From Akkermansia muciniphila (lineage in GTDB: Bacteria; Verrucomicrobiota; Verrucomicrobiia; Verrucomicrobiales; Akkermansiaceae), in NCBI GenBank assembly GCA_945860285.1, contig CAMAQB010000024.1, forward strand, positions 1-40,502: a DNA stretch of 40,502 nt. The letters are read 5' to 3'. Of this stretch, positions 9,301 through 17,449 are shown in pieces (within the stretch, counting starts at the first letter, position 1; every line of letters starts with the position of its first letter). A model generated the notes under the pieces. The model made no database searches and was not told where the DNA came from. It saw only the letters and a program-made list of their open reading frames with translations. Both the position numbers and the translations under genes were made by a program.

Positions 9301-9928
9301 TTTTAATCCCAACATGATCGACAATGCAAAAAGCAACGAGTGGAACGGCTACCGGGAGTTGAACGAAGTGGATTTGGAAAAACTCGCCACCGCCATCGTC
9401 AAACAAGTGCGCGCTCGCGGTCCGTTTCTTTCGATGTCGGAATTTGTCAACCGCCAGATCGGAGCCAATTCGACGCTCACCCGCATGGGCGCGCTGCAGG
9501 CGGCGATCGAGGACGCCGGTCTCAATGCCGCCAGCTTCGCGAGCCAGATTCCTGTTGCGGCAGCCGATGTCGCCGATCAAACGCTTTACAAACACAAAAC
9601 CCCGGAAGCGGCGACCGGCAACCCCGCGGAAGGAGCTCCGGGATGGATCAACCAGGGCGACCTGATGCACGTCATCGAACCCCTCGCCACGGTGCGAGCG
9701 GATACCCTCGTGATCCGCGTTTGCGGCGAGTCGCTTGATCCCTCCGGCCGATTGCTGGCGCGGGCTTTCGCCGAAGCTGTGGTGCAACGGGTTGCCGACT
9801 ATGTCAATCCGGTGGATGCCCCGACCCTGAACGTTTATGATGCCGCCACCGCAAATGCCACGAATAAATCTTTCGGTCGGCGCATCAAGCTGGTATCATT
9901 CCGCTGGCTTTCGCCGCAGGAAGTTTAA
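6386..9928 (+). CDS. Verru_Chthon cassette protein A-like giant prepilin-like protein
   Basis: 1180 residues from a GTG start. The N-terminus is a type IV prepilin/pseudopilin signal: basic leader MNKFRKSKG, then FTLIITISLLVLLTIVGIG, with expected cleavage between G9 and F10. Position 5 of the mature protein is Ile, not the usual Glu, as in tip-type minor pseudopilins such as GspK. The rest is a long exported region rich in Asn, Gly, Ser and Thr; near the C-terminus DLEKLATAIVKQVRARG and MSEFVNRQIG recall the helical part of GspK-like proteins. The pattern fits TIGR02600. It would be inserted in the inner membrane and handled by a prepilin peptidase encoded elsewhere. No cassette B, C or D genes flank it. 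The upstream 257 bases are AT-rich and probably carry the promoter. Confidence 0.85.
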   Translation: MNKFRKSKGFTLIITISLLVLLTIVGIGLLSLSAVSLRASSQGSAMSAARSNARMALMLALGDLQKTMGPDKAISAPSGIVSATPAKNNLTGVWASWDMNPNAASLNYATEKNTRFRKWLVSDKDLAATWDRNYPTTPATSKVVDLVGSGSLGAGAADTEKVKAGLVPIERNGVLEGNYAWHISDEAVKARINSYRDPSQNETLAKKRALMSGQRPDASVVTATDGSKLSFLPSDLTPVEYGRAAESSGKLISLNQADVPSQTPRIGKFRNSVTPYSLGLLTNVRSGGLQEDLTSLFEGTSLPIKYNAKRLYDTTHKITGVSDPRWTALASYYNIYKGIATPDASPTYSGEPPQTIFTTAHVASTGFFPGPVIARAEVLFSFVTRDSHAVWTGGLANYDPSLKRMGHLVYTPVVTLYNPYNVSLKFDKLQIVIRNVPIAFRFFVNGKPQMKELVSINELFVNGNEKGEKSFAMDIANWTGYDGGATSGPIVMKPGQTLVCSPALDPSLTFRNGQGKFFDFQNNLTGTDVNGNVTVAIPAKPGFAGKSVGYDIDWLTPSEFDDGISNDNRLGVLGLADNDDVYIEYAVKVPTRGIKDHFEVGATITVAGKSRAYGGLNFQYADDATLKKYFTQTYRYPQSGAFKASSAYHSNSISLSAQGNVKSFALFSATARTTNGGVYETNSRSTTAGAINVLRDGRFAGKPFLHNNPARALAMIDMKTETPGMQSHELNFLQVNNNVDDLFEIDATNRGNVLTGNTTTRGIKAGSFLELPTGPMLSISDFRRSNALTTSYLPSFTQPVSNSSVSPLMDTSKVLQTGVISYPLLDHSVLANHALYDKFYFSTIAPYGGKSSTAVFQDFMNGKAPLLSQAYQPYLPQGKSVNDALAELLSGGKPALGGYLLASQYLMVRGAFNVNSTSVQAWKAMLASMKGLQIPTLWPKTAAVEMKSLVNTNSTPVLPMSLVNGGNASNAIFNPNMIDNAKSNEWNGYRELNEVDLEKLATAIVKQVRARGPFLSMSEFVNRQIGANSTLTRMGALQAAIEDAGLNAASFASQIPVAAADVADQTLYKHKTPEAATGNPAEGAPGWINQGDLMHVIEPLATVRADTLVIRVCGESLDPSGRLLARAFAEAVVQRVADYVNPVDAPTLNVYDAATANATNKSFGRRIKLVSFRWLSPQEV

Positions 9929-9935
9929 CAAAACC

Positions 9936-10649
9936 ATGAATCCATTCCGCATCGCCCTTGCTCTGTCACTGATGAACTTGTCGCAGCTCTCCGCCCAAGA
10001 GGCTGACAGTGCGATCCTCATCCGCTCGGTCTATCACAATCCCATCAGCCCGGTGGCGGATCTCTATGTCGCCGACAAGTCGGGTGCCATGGTGAAATTG
10101 AATCTTGTGGTGGAAGGTCTGGGCGCGCCGCAGGTGGCGCGCACGACCAATGGCACGCTGATGTTGTTTACCCAGCCGAATGTGGATCCGAAAAACCCCT
10201 CGGCTTCGCTCGCCGCCACCAGCAAGGTTCCCGAGCAGATCAAACAGGCGGATTTGTTGATTTTTCCCGCCCCGGAAAATGCCAAACCGCCCTACCGAGT
10301 TGTGCTGATCGATGATGCCCCGAACGTCTTCCGGAAAGGACAGTCGCGGGTGATCAACCTCACCGCCGTCGAGATCGCCTTGCAGGCCGGCGAACACAAA
10401 TTACCGCTGCCCTCGGGAAAAATCACCGAGGTTCCCGCCGTGACCAAGGTCAACGAATACAACATGGCGCAAACCAATTTTTACTACAAGCAGGCCGATG
10501 AATGGGTGGCGTTCACCGAACGACAATTGCAGTATCTCGACACCACACGGCGGATTTTCCTCGTCCACCTCACACCGGGTTCGACCGAACCGGTCGTTAG
10601 AACCATCGTCGACACCACCCCGGAAGTCCCCGTCAACAAGGGCAAGTGA
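9936..10649 (+). CDS. Small exported protein linked to the prepilin-like gene
   Basis: 237 residues from MNPFRIALALSLMNL, chosen because it starts a Sec signal peptide (likely cleavage after LSQLSA, before QEADS) and lies 7 bases after the stop of the prepilin-like gene. An upstream in-frame start would overlap that gene by about 90 bases and is unlikely. The mature part contains ISPVADLYVADKSG, a VNLVVEGLG-like strand pattern and a Gln-rich YNMAQTNFYYKQADEW stretch, mostly beta by eye. I do not recognise a domain. The tight spacing indicates cotranscription and a role in the same surface process (inference). Confidence 0.8.
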   Translation: MNPFRIALALSLMNLSQLSAQEADSAILIRSVYHNPISPVADLYVADKSGAMVKLNLVVEGLGAPQVARTTNGTLMLFTQPNVDPKNPSASLAATSKVPEQIKQADLLIFPAPENAKPPYRVVLIDDAPNVFRKGQSRVINLTAVEIALQAGEHKLPLPSGKITEVPAVTKVNEYNMAQTNFYYKQADEWVAFTERQLQYLDTTRRIFLVHLTPGSTEPVVRTIVDTTPEVPVNKGK

Positions 10650-10903
10650 GCGGAGCGCGCTTGAATGTCCAATGGTGCGGATTCACTCAATCTTGAGGGA
10701 AAGCACCCGAACGCCATTCCTAAGCACAATGCAGGGATTGAATGCATTGCTGAAGTGTGGAGAGAGGAAAATAGAGCAGGAATGTGAAGGATGTGGTGAC
10801 CATGATAAGCCAGTGTCGGCAGGCCATTTTTCGCATCACAGGGCCGGGAAAACATTTTTCGCGACAAAGCCGGGATAGCGGCGTTATTATAGTAACGAAG
10901 AAG

Positions 10904-12505
10904 ATGCGTAACGAGCGGATGGTATTGTGGTTGCTGGTGGTTCTGATCGTGGCCTTGGGCTGCGGGTGGTTCATAGGGCGATCCACGTGGACCGGTCCGG
11001 TGAAAAGCAAGCCCGTGGTGGCGGAATTTGACGAATCCACGGCAAATGCACCGCTGTGGGGCAAGCCCGGGACGTCGAATGAACGAAAGGCATCTTTTCG
11101 TCTGGACGACGGCGCATTGCAGACCGGGGCGCTGTCGGGCCAACGCACTCTGCGGTTCAACTCGCTCGAAGACCTCGAGGCATTTCTCAAACGGGCGGGG
11201 GACCGCATCCGGGTCATGGGCCGCCTGGACAGTCTCAAGGCCCTGCGTGTCTCGTTTCTCGATCCCGCTGATTTCAATTCATTGCTCGACGGCACCGAGG
11301 AACAGGGCTTCATTTATCCCGTCTACACCCCCAATCCAAGTGGCGGTGTGGTGCAGGACAATGTCGTGCCGCTTGGCAACAATTTGTTGGCCTGGCTGGG
11401 ACTGAAGTTGGCGGACCTGACTCTGGGAAGCGGGGTGAAAATTGCGTTGCTCGACACCGGGGTCGTGCCGCATCCCGCATTCAGCTCTGCGATCGAAAAC
11501 GTGATGATCGTCCCTGGCGCACAGAATTTCGAAGACTGGAACGGCCACGGCACTGCAACGGCTTCTTTGATTCTCGGGAATTCGCTGAGCATTCCCGGCG
11601 CGGCACCCGGGGCGCAGTTGACTTCGTATCGAATCGCCGACGACAACGGCACGTCCGACAGTTGGCTGATGGCGCAGGCAATCGTGCAGGCCGCCGATGC
11701 TGGTGCGCAAATCATTTCGATCTCGATGGGTTCCTATGGCGACAGTTCGCTGTTGCGCGATGCGGTGTTTTACGCCCAACAAAAAAAAGCCGTGGTGGTG
11801 GCTTCCAGTGGCAATGATGGATATACGCAGTCCGCATATCCGGCGGGATATCCCGGAGTGATTTCGGCGGTGGCGGTGGATGCCGAAAACAACCACCTGC
11901 TGTTTTCCAATCAGGCGAGCAACACCGCGTTGTCGGCTCCCGGCTGGGGAGTGAACGCGGCTTATCCCGGCGATGCCATCGTTTCATTCAATGGCACCAG
12001 TGCCTCCGCGCCGATCATTGCGGGGTCGATCGCGGCAGTGATGTCCTCTAACAATCTCAGCGCATCGCAGGCCGTGGCGATGATCTATCAATACACCAAC
12101 GAAACCGGTGCCGCCGGTGCCGATCCGCTCACGGGGGCTGGAGCGGTGAATCTCGGTCGCATTCTGCAAAGCGACAGCGGCAACATCCAGGATGCCGCGG
12201 TGGCTTCGCATTTCATCACACCGCCCGCCGAGGGCAGTTCCGCTTCCGTGCAGGTGAACATTCAAAACCAGGGCACCACCTCGTTGTTGAACATTCCGGT
12301 GACAGTGACCACGCCATCGGGTGTTACCGAACTAACAGTTGCTTCGCTGGCGCCAGGCGCGGTGAAAAGCTTCAACCTGTCGCTACCGAACAGCGCCTTT
12401 AAAAACGGTGCCGCAGTCACCGTGTCATCGCACATTACCGGTGCCGACGCGGTGCTGTACAACAACCAGCGCAGCACCACCTACAGTCCGCCACCAGCTC
12501 CTTGA
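10904..12505 (+). CDS. Membrane-anchored subtilisin-like serine protease (S8 family)
   Basis: 533 residues from MRNERMVLWLL. One N-terminal membrane segment (about 6-25) anchors a large periplasmic or surface part. The peptidase domain has the S8 triad: D184 in KIALLDTGV, H215 in WNGHGTATASLILG and S366 in FNGTSASAPIIAG, plus the oxyanion-hole N304 in ASSGNDG. About 100 residues before it could act as a propeptide. The C-terminal 110 residues (VQVNIQNQGTTSLLNIPVTV...) look like a CARDB-type beta-sandwich. It follows the exported protein on the same strand after 254 bases, so it may have its own promoter. All residues needed for activity are present. Confidence 0.93.
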   Translation: MRNERMVLWLLVVLIVALGCGWFIGRSTWTGPVKSKPVVAEFDESTANAPLWGKPGTSNERKASFRLDDGALQTGALSGQRTLRFNSLEDLEAFLKRAGDRIRVMGRLDSLKALRVSFLDPADFNSLLDGTEEQGFIYPVYTPNPSGGVVQDNVVPLGNNLLAWLGLKLADLTLGSGVKIALLDTGVVPHPAFSSAIENVMIVPGAQNFEDWNGHGTATASLILGNSLSIPGAAPGAQLTSYRIADDNGTSDSWLMAQAIVQAADAGAQIISISMGSYGDSSLLRDAVFYAQQKKAVVVASSGNDGYTQSAYPAGYPGVISAVAVDAENNHLLFSNQASNTALSAPGWGVNAAYPGDAIVSFNGTSASAPIIAGSIAAVMSSNNLSASQAVAMIYQYTNETGAAGADPLTGAGAVNLGRILQSDSGNIQDAAVASHFITPPAEGSSASVQVNIQNQGTTSLLNIPVTVTTPSGVTELTVASLAPGAVKSFNLSLPNSAFKNGAAVTVSSHITGADAVLYNNQRSTTYSPPPAP

Positions 12506-12523
12506 ATTGTGGGTGGCCTCGAG

Positions 12524-13249
12524 TTACTTGGCTTCCCGACCGGCTAGCGGACCCCAGATTTCCTCCATCAGCTTGAAAATATCCGGTTCGTCACGCTTCA
12601 GTTCTCCGGTCACGAAAGGGTAGAAGTCGTTCGATCCGAAATAACTCTCGGTCATTTCTGCAAAGAACTCCATTTGATTGGTGAGGCCGTAATGCTCGCG
12701 CATGTTACCCGGGCTGGTCATCACTGATTTATACTTCCCGCTGTCGCAGAATTTTTTCCATGCGGCGATCACCTTGGGGTTGTCGAAACCCAGCACCTGG
12801 TCGTGGTAAGCGTGGGCCAGTTCATGGAGAATGACCCAGGGCATGCGGTGGATGTCGAAGGACGATAGGAAATCCGCGGTCGAAGGGATGTGCACGCAGC
12901 GGGCCACGTTTTCTGCATAGCCATTATCCTTAAGCCAGCCGGCGGCGGGATGATATTGCATCGACTTTAGGTCTGCGTAGTCGTAATCGAGTTCGATGGT
13001 TACCGCGCGCAGCTTGGCGAGCGGTTTTTCGGACACAACAAAGGTGATAGCGACCAGACGCGAAGTCAGCAGCTTCAGTGCTTTTTCGCCTTCGGCAGCA
13101 TGAGCGCCTCCGGGAAGAAGTCGATTGTCGATGCGGATATTCCAGCCCTCGATGTCGCGCGATGTAAATTGCTTGGGCAGTCCTTCTTTTTCAGCGGCGA
13201 AAATCACGGGACTAAACAAGGCGAGCAGGGAAATGATGATTTTTTTCAT
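12524..13249 (-). CDS. Exported HExxH zinc metallopeptidase-like protein
   Basis: 241 residues from MKKIIISLLAL; the Sec signal peptide probably ends after VIFA. The central motif WVILHELAHAYHDQVLG carries the zincin HExxH (H142, E143, H146). Downstream, NQMEFFAEMTESYFGSNDFYPF supplies glutamates, one of which could be the third zinc ligand, as in gluzincins where a Glu about 50 residues on completes the site. Close relatives are, to my knowledge, annotated only as hypothetical proteins. It is convergent with the S8 protease gene, only 18 bases apart, and its stop codon faces that gene's stop. Hydrolysis is predicted from the motif; the substrate is unknown. Confidence 0.82.
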   Translation of the reverse strand: MKKIIISLLALFSPVIFAAEKEGLPKQFTSRDIEGWNIRIDNRLLPGGAHAAEGEKALKLLTSRLVAITFVVSEKPLAKLRAVTIELDYDYADLKSMQYHPAAGWLKDNGYAENVARCVHIPSTADFLSSFDIHRMPWVILHELAHAYHDQVLGFDNPKVIAAWKKFCDSGKYKSVMTSPGNMREHYGLTNQMEFFAEMTESYFGSNDFYPFVTGELKRDEPDIFKLMEEIWGPLAGREAK

Positions 13250-13384
13250 AATGCGGCGGATTGGTTGATGAATCATTGACGCGCCGAAATTCGCACAGAC
13301 CCGGTGGCCTGCAAAGGACTTTCTCTGACAGGTGAGGAAAACTCACGCACCTTGTTTGGTGGGGCCTGGTTTGATTCGCAATGA

Positions 13385-14503
13385 ATGCTTGATTGGTGGT
13401 TGCGGCTGTGTCAGGAGGGGCGCGTGCAAAACGATGTCAGAACCGTGCTCCAATACGTCCCTCAATTCCGCGGGCGTTTGTTTGTCGTGCTGATCGAAGC
13501 CGGAAAGCTGCCGGAATCGGCGGTGGCCGAGTGTCTTCTCGACCTCGCCGCACTGGAGGATGTCGGTGTCAAACTCGTGCTGGTCGTGCTTGGCGGTGAT
13601 GTGAAGGATTTTTACGATTGGGGACTGGAATGCGAAATCAAGGTCGCACGGACCCGGCATCCGCTGGACAGCGGACTGCTGTCGGCGGAGACGCTCGAAA
13701 TCCTCGCGCGCGGCCAAGTGCCGGTGGTTGATGGAACGGGACACGGGCCGTTCGACGATGTCGTTGTGGCTTTTGCCCTGAAACTCAGCGCGACAAAGCT
13801 GATCGCCCTGTTGGAAAAGGGGATTCTGGTCGACGGGGCGCCGATTCATGCGTTGCGTGCGGCTGATGCGGCAGCCGTGGCGGGCGGCGAGGGAGTTGTC
13901 GGAGTGGATTTATTGCTCGCCGCAGCGAAAGCCTGCCAGCAAGGGTTGTCGCGGGTGCACGTGCTCGATGGCATGCGGCAGGGCGTGCTGGTCGACGAGT
14001 TGTTCTCTAACGAAGGTGTGGGCACCATGGTGCATGCCGACAGCTATCGCATCATCCGCGCGTTGATTTCCGAGGACATTCCGGAACTGCTGGGCATGAT
14101 CGGTCGCTCGGTGCGCCGCAGTTTTCTTGTGCCTCGCAACTATGAGGAGATCGAAGCGCGGATCGAGGATTACCATGTCATGCTCATTGATGACAACGTC
14201 GTCGGCTGCGTCGCCCTGCACGAATATCCCGCGGAAAATTGTGCGGAGATTGCCTGCTTGTATGTCAAACAATATCACGAGGGCAGGGGATATGGTGCCG
14301 ATCTGGTGCGATACGCGGAAAAAACCGCTATCGAGCGCGGCGTGCCGCGGGTTTTCGCCCTGACCAACCGGGCGGCGGATTTCTTTCGAGAGCGCATGGG
14401 CTACGGCGAAGCTCAGGCTGAGGCGTTGCCCGAAGCGCGGCGGATTCTGTTAGAACATAGCGGTCGTGGATCACAGGTTTTTTTCAAGCAGCTCGATGTA
14501 TGA
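13385..14503 (+). CDS. argA: N-acetylglutamate synthase (amino-acid kinase-like plus GNAT domains)
   Basis: 372 residues. The N-terminal half resembles the amino-acid kinase fold of ArgA/ArgB (LFVVLIEAGKLPESAV, LVLVVLGG, QVPVVDG, HVLDGMRQGVLVDELF, then GVGTMVHADSYRIIRA). The C-terminal half is a GNAT acetyltransferase with the acetyl-CoA loop QYHEGRGYGADLVRYAE (Q/RxxGxG type) and GVPRVFALTNRAADFF. This pair defines ArgA, which acetylates glutamate in the first step of arginine synthesis. At 372 residues it is shorter than the usual 430-450, and the kinase-like half lacks a normal early Gly-rich loop, consistent with a regulatory (arginine-sensing) role. It ends 61 bases before the peptide-transporter operon; no other arg gene is near. 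Confidence 0.8.
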   Translation: MLDWWLRLCQEGRVQNDVRTVLQYVPQFRGRLFVVLIEAGKLPESAVAECLLDLAALEDVGVKLVLVVLGGDVKDFYDWGLECEIKVARTRHPLDSGLLSAETLEILARGQVPVVDGTGHGPFDDVVVAFALKLSATKLIALLEKGILVDGAPIHALRAADAAAVAGGEGVVGVDLLLAAAKACQQGLSRVHVLDGMRQGVLVDELFSNEGVGTMVHADSYRIIRALISEDIPELLGMIGRSVRRSFLVPRNYEEIEARIEDYHVMLIDDNVVGCVALHEYPAENCAEIACLYVKQYHEGRGYGADLVRYAEKTAIERGVPRVFALTNRAADFFRERMGYGEAQAEALPEARRILLEHSGRGSQVFFKQLDV

Positions 14504-14564
14504 AATTTTTCATTGCGGAATGGGCTTGCCAGAAGTCTGGCAATGGGCGAGAACTTGCGCGCTG

Positions 14565-16517
14565 ATGAGGATGACACGCGGCATAATGATACTCACTTTC
14601 GCTCTGGCCATGGCGGGTTGTCAGCGTGAAACCCAGGTGCAGAAGGCGAATCGCGAGAAAATCCTGCTGGTGTCCAATGGTGGCGACCCGAAGTCATTGG
14701 ACCTGCAATTGGTCACCGGAGTGATCGAAGCAAAAGTGATCGGCAGCTTGTTCGAAGGTCTGGTGGCCGACAGTCCTGACAGCGACACCAAAATGTTGCC
14801 GGGCGCTGCAGAAAAATGGCAGCATAATGCCGACTTCACCGCCTGGACATTTCATTTGCGCCCGGGTGCGAAGTGGTCGGATGGTGCGGATCTCACCGCG
14901 CATGATTTCATCTTTGCCTATCACCGGATGCTCCATCCCGATCTTGCCGCACCGTATGTTGAGATGCTGTATTTCTTGAAAAACGCAAAGGAGTACAACC
15001 AGAATTTGCGTTGCCTGTTGCTGGCCCGTGCGGGTGTGGTGAAAGGTGTAACGGCGGAAATGATCGCCACGGTCAATGCAGCGGGCGATGCCGCAATGGA
15101 CATTGCTGATCTCGGCAAGTCGCCGGACTGGAAGGATTTGTCGGCGGAGCAACGCAAGCGGTATGTCACCAACAAGGGTCTCGACAAACTCGAACGTCCG
15201 GCCTTGCGCTGGATTCTGCAAGACCCCGGCAAGCGGTTTCCCTGGCCTGAGGCTTTTGCTGACGAGGGCAGGCGCGCGCTGTTGACCGTGCTGGCCGAAA
15301 AGGCAGGCGACTCCTCGCTCCAGCCTCCCGCACCCGCCGTGGATTTGTTCGAGCTTGCCGACATTGGTGTTCGCGTGGAGGACGATTACACTCTGAAGTT
15401 CACCTTGAAAGAACCCGTGCCGTATCTGCCCGATGTCACGCGGCACTATACCTGGTTTCCCATACCCAAACACATCGTGCTTAGCTATGGCGGCATCAGT
15501 GATCGCGCCAATCCCTGGACCGAGGAAGGCAAGATTGTCGGCAACGGTGCCTTTGTTTTGAAAAGCTGGCGACTCAATGATTACATTCTTGTTACCAAAA
15601 ACCCCCGCTACTGGGATGCGGCCAATGTGCAGATCAACGGCGTGAAGTTTCTGCCGATCGAAAACTTCTACACCGAGACGCGGGCTTTCCTGGCCGGGCA
15701 GATTCACACGACCTATCAAATTCCGCCGGATCTGATTCCCAAGATGAAGGCCGAGTTTCCGCAGTACCTGCGCATGGAACCCTATGTCGGTTCGCGATTC
15801 ATGCGAATGAATGTGACCCGTCCCGGCCTCGACAATGTGAAAGTGCGTCAGGCGATGTCGCTCGCCATCGACCGCAAGACACTTTGCGACACCGTTTTGC
15901 TGGGATTCGCTCCGACCACCTCGTTGTCGCCGAACATGGGTGACTACAAACCTGCTCCGGTCCTTACCTTTGATCCCGAAAAAGCCCGCGCGCTGCTCGC
16001 CGAGGCGGGTTATCCCGGCGGCAAGGGTTTTCCGCGCTATGCGATCCTGATGTCCTCCGGCGGCACCAGGGCGACCACCGAAGCGATTCAGGCGATGTGG
16101 AAACAGAATCTGAACATCCTCGTCGACATCAAGGCGATGGACTGGGGGTCCTACACATCCGCGCAGCAGAAACTGGAATTTGACATCTCGATCGCGGGCT
16201 GGAGCGGCGACTATCTCGATCCCACCACCTTCCTGCTGATGTGGACAAAGGGCAACGGCAACAACAACACCGGCTGGTCGAGTGAGACATTTGAAAAAAT
16301 GCTCGATGAAGCCGCGCACAACCCCGACACCGCCGAGCGGTTGCGCATTTTCGAGAAGGCGGAAAAGCTGCTGATGGACGAGCAGCCGATCATGCCCTTC
16401 GCCTGGCAGGCCCGCAATTATCTTCACGATCCCGGCGTCAAGGGCTGGCATGCGTTGTTGTTGGACAATCACCCCTGGTCCGCCGTGCGCTTTGAAAGCG
16501 ATGCTCCTCCGCCATGA
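14565..16517 (+). CDS. oppA: Oligopeptide ABC transporter substrate-binding lipoprotein
   Basis: 650 residues from MRMTRGIMIL, chosen because it leads straight into a lipoprotein signal with lipobox LAMAGC. The SBP_bac_5 family pattern is clear: NGGDPKSLDLQLVTG, the FTAWTFHLRPGAKWSDG signature, PNPRYWD-like KNPRYWDAANV, VRQAMSLAIDRKTLC and an OppA-like GWSGDYLDPTTFLLMW near the end. Compared with ordinary OppA (about 540 residues), roughly 110-120 extra residues occupy positions about 142-260, between the first peptide-binding lobe elements and VEDDYTLKFTLKEPVPYL. It binds peptides on the periplasmic side and delivers them to the permeases encoded next, whose first ATG overlaps this stop (ATGA). 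Confidence 0.93.
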   Translation: MRMTRGIMILTFALAMAGCQRETQVQKANREKILLVSNGGDPKSLDLQLVTGVIEAKVIGSLFEGLVADSPDSDTKMLPGAAEKWQHNADFTAWTFHLRPGAKWSDGADLTAHDFIFAYHRMLHPDLAAPYVEMLYFLKNAKEYNQNLRCLLLARAGVVKGVTAEMIATVNAAGDAAMDIADLGKSPDWKDLSAEQRKRYVTNKGLDKLERPALRWILQDPGKRFPWPEAFADEGRRALLTVLAEKAGDSSLQPPAPAVDLFELADIGVRVEDDYTLKFTLKEPVPYLPDVTRHYTWFPIPKHIVLSYGGISDRANPWTEEGKIVGNGAFVLKSWRLNDYILVTKNPRYWDAANVQINGVKFLPIENFYTETRAFLAGQIHTTYQIPPDLIPKMKAEFPQYLRMEPYVGSRFMRMNVTRPGLDNVKVRQAMSLAIDRKTLCDTVLLGFAPTTSLSPNMGDYKPAPVLTFDPEKARALLAEAGYPGGKGFPRYAILMSSGGTRATTEAIQAMWKQNLNILVDIKAMDWGSYTSAQQKLEFDISIAGWSGDYLDPTTFLLMWTKGNGNNNTGWSSETFEKMLDEAAHNPDTAERLRIFEKAEKLLMDEQPIMPFAWQARNYLHDPGVKGWHALLLDNHPWSAVRFESDAPPP

Positions 16518-17443
16518 TCCGCATTTTATTCCATCGACTGATTCAAGGCGTTGTGGTGCTGTTCGTGCTCTACTCGCTGACTTTTTTCATGCTCAAGGCG
16601 TTGCCGTACGGCCCGTTTCAAGCCGACAAGGCGATGCCCGAGCATGTGAAGGCGAAGTTGATGGAACAGGTCGGACTGAACCAACCCTGGTACATACAGT
16701 ATATCCGACCGCTGAAAGCGATGTTGATGCACGCCGACCTCGGAGTCTCCACACGTCTTGAAGGCCGGCCGGTGATCGATATTCTGCAACAGGCGTTTAC
16801 GGTGTCGTTCCAACTCGGTGTGCTGGCGATGTCTCTCGCGGTGATGGTCGGCATTCCCGCCGGAGTGGTTTCCGCATGGCGCAAAAACAGCATGACGGAT
16901 TTCACGGTGATGGCGGTTGCGATGATCGGCCTATGCCTGCCGTCGTTCGTCATCGGCCCGATTCTCGCTGAATTTTTCGGCAGGAAATGGCAACTATTGC
17001 CGGTAATGGGATGGGAGACTAGTTCGCCCTCGACCTGGGTGCTGCCGGTCGCGACTTTGAGTCTGGTGTACGCCGCCTATCTGGCCCGGCTTACGCGCGC
17101 AGGCATGCTCGATGTGCTGTCGCAGGATTTTGTTAGAACGGCGCAAGCCAAGGGAGTGCCTATGTCGAAAATCCTCATCAAACACTGCCTGCGCGGCGGC
17201 TTGATTCCCGCCGCGGCATTCATCGGTCCCGCCTTTGCCGGCATCGTTTCCGGATCGCTGGTGATCGAGGCGGTGTTCCAAATCCCCGGCCTGGGCCGTC
17301 ACTTCATCAAGGCGATTGAAACCGATGACATCAATGTCATCATGGGGATCGTCCTGTTGTATGGATCGCTGATCATCCTTGGCAACATGGCATCCGACTT
17401 TCTCATCAGTTGGCTCAACCCGCGCGCCCGTTCCACTTCCTGA
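16514..17443 (+). CDS. oppB: Oligopeptide ABC transporter permease OppB
   Basis: 309 residues, the usual length for OppB/DppB. MIRILFHRLIQGVVVLFVLYSLTFFML is the typical first membrane helix; the N-terminal part has LNQPWYIQYIRPLKAMLMHADLG. Six membrane segments follow, with the cytoplasmic EAA loop that contacts the ATPase around DFVRTAQAKGVPMSKILIKH, and PGLGRHFIKAIETDD near the C-terminus. Its start codon overlaps the stop of the binding-protein gene by 4 bases and its stop is 6 bases before the second permease, so translation of the three is probably coupled. Confidence 0.95.
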   Translation: MIRILFHRLIQGVVVLFVLYSLTFFMLKALPYGPFQADKAMPEHVKAKLMEQVGLNQPWYIQYIRPLKAMLMHADLGVSTRLEGRPVIDILQQAFTVSFQLGVLAMSLAVMVGIPAGVVSAWRKNSMTDFTVMAVAMIGLCLPSFVIGPILAEFFGRKWQLLPVMGWETSSPSTWVLPVATLSLVYAAYLARLTRAGMLDVLSQDFVRTAQAKGVPMSKILIKHCLRGGLIPAAAFIGPAFAGIVSGSLVIEAVFQIPGLGRHFIKAIETDDINVIMGIVLLYGSLIILGNMASDFLISWLNPRARSTS

Positions 17444-17449
17444 CCAGTC

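Noticed and set aside
14694-16472. Long open frame (592 codons) antisense to the oppA gene
   Set aside because: It mirrors the codon bias of the OppA gene, has no recognisable domain, and OppA is certain from its motifs.
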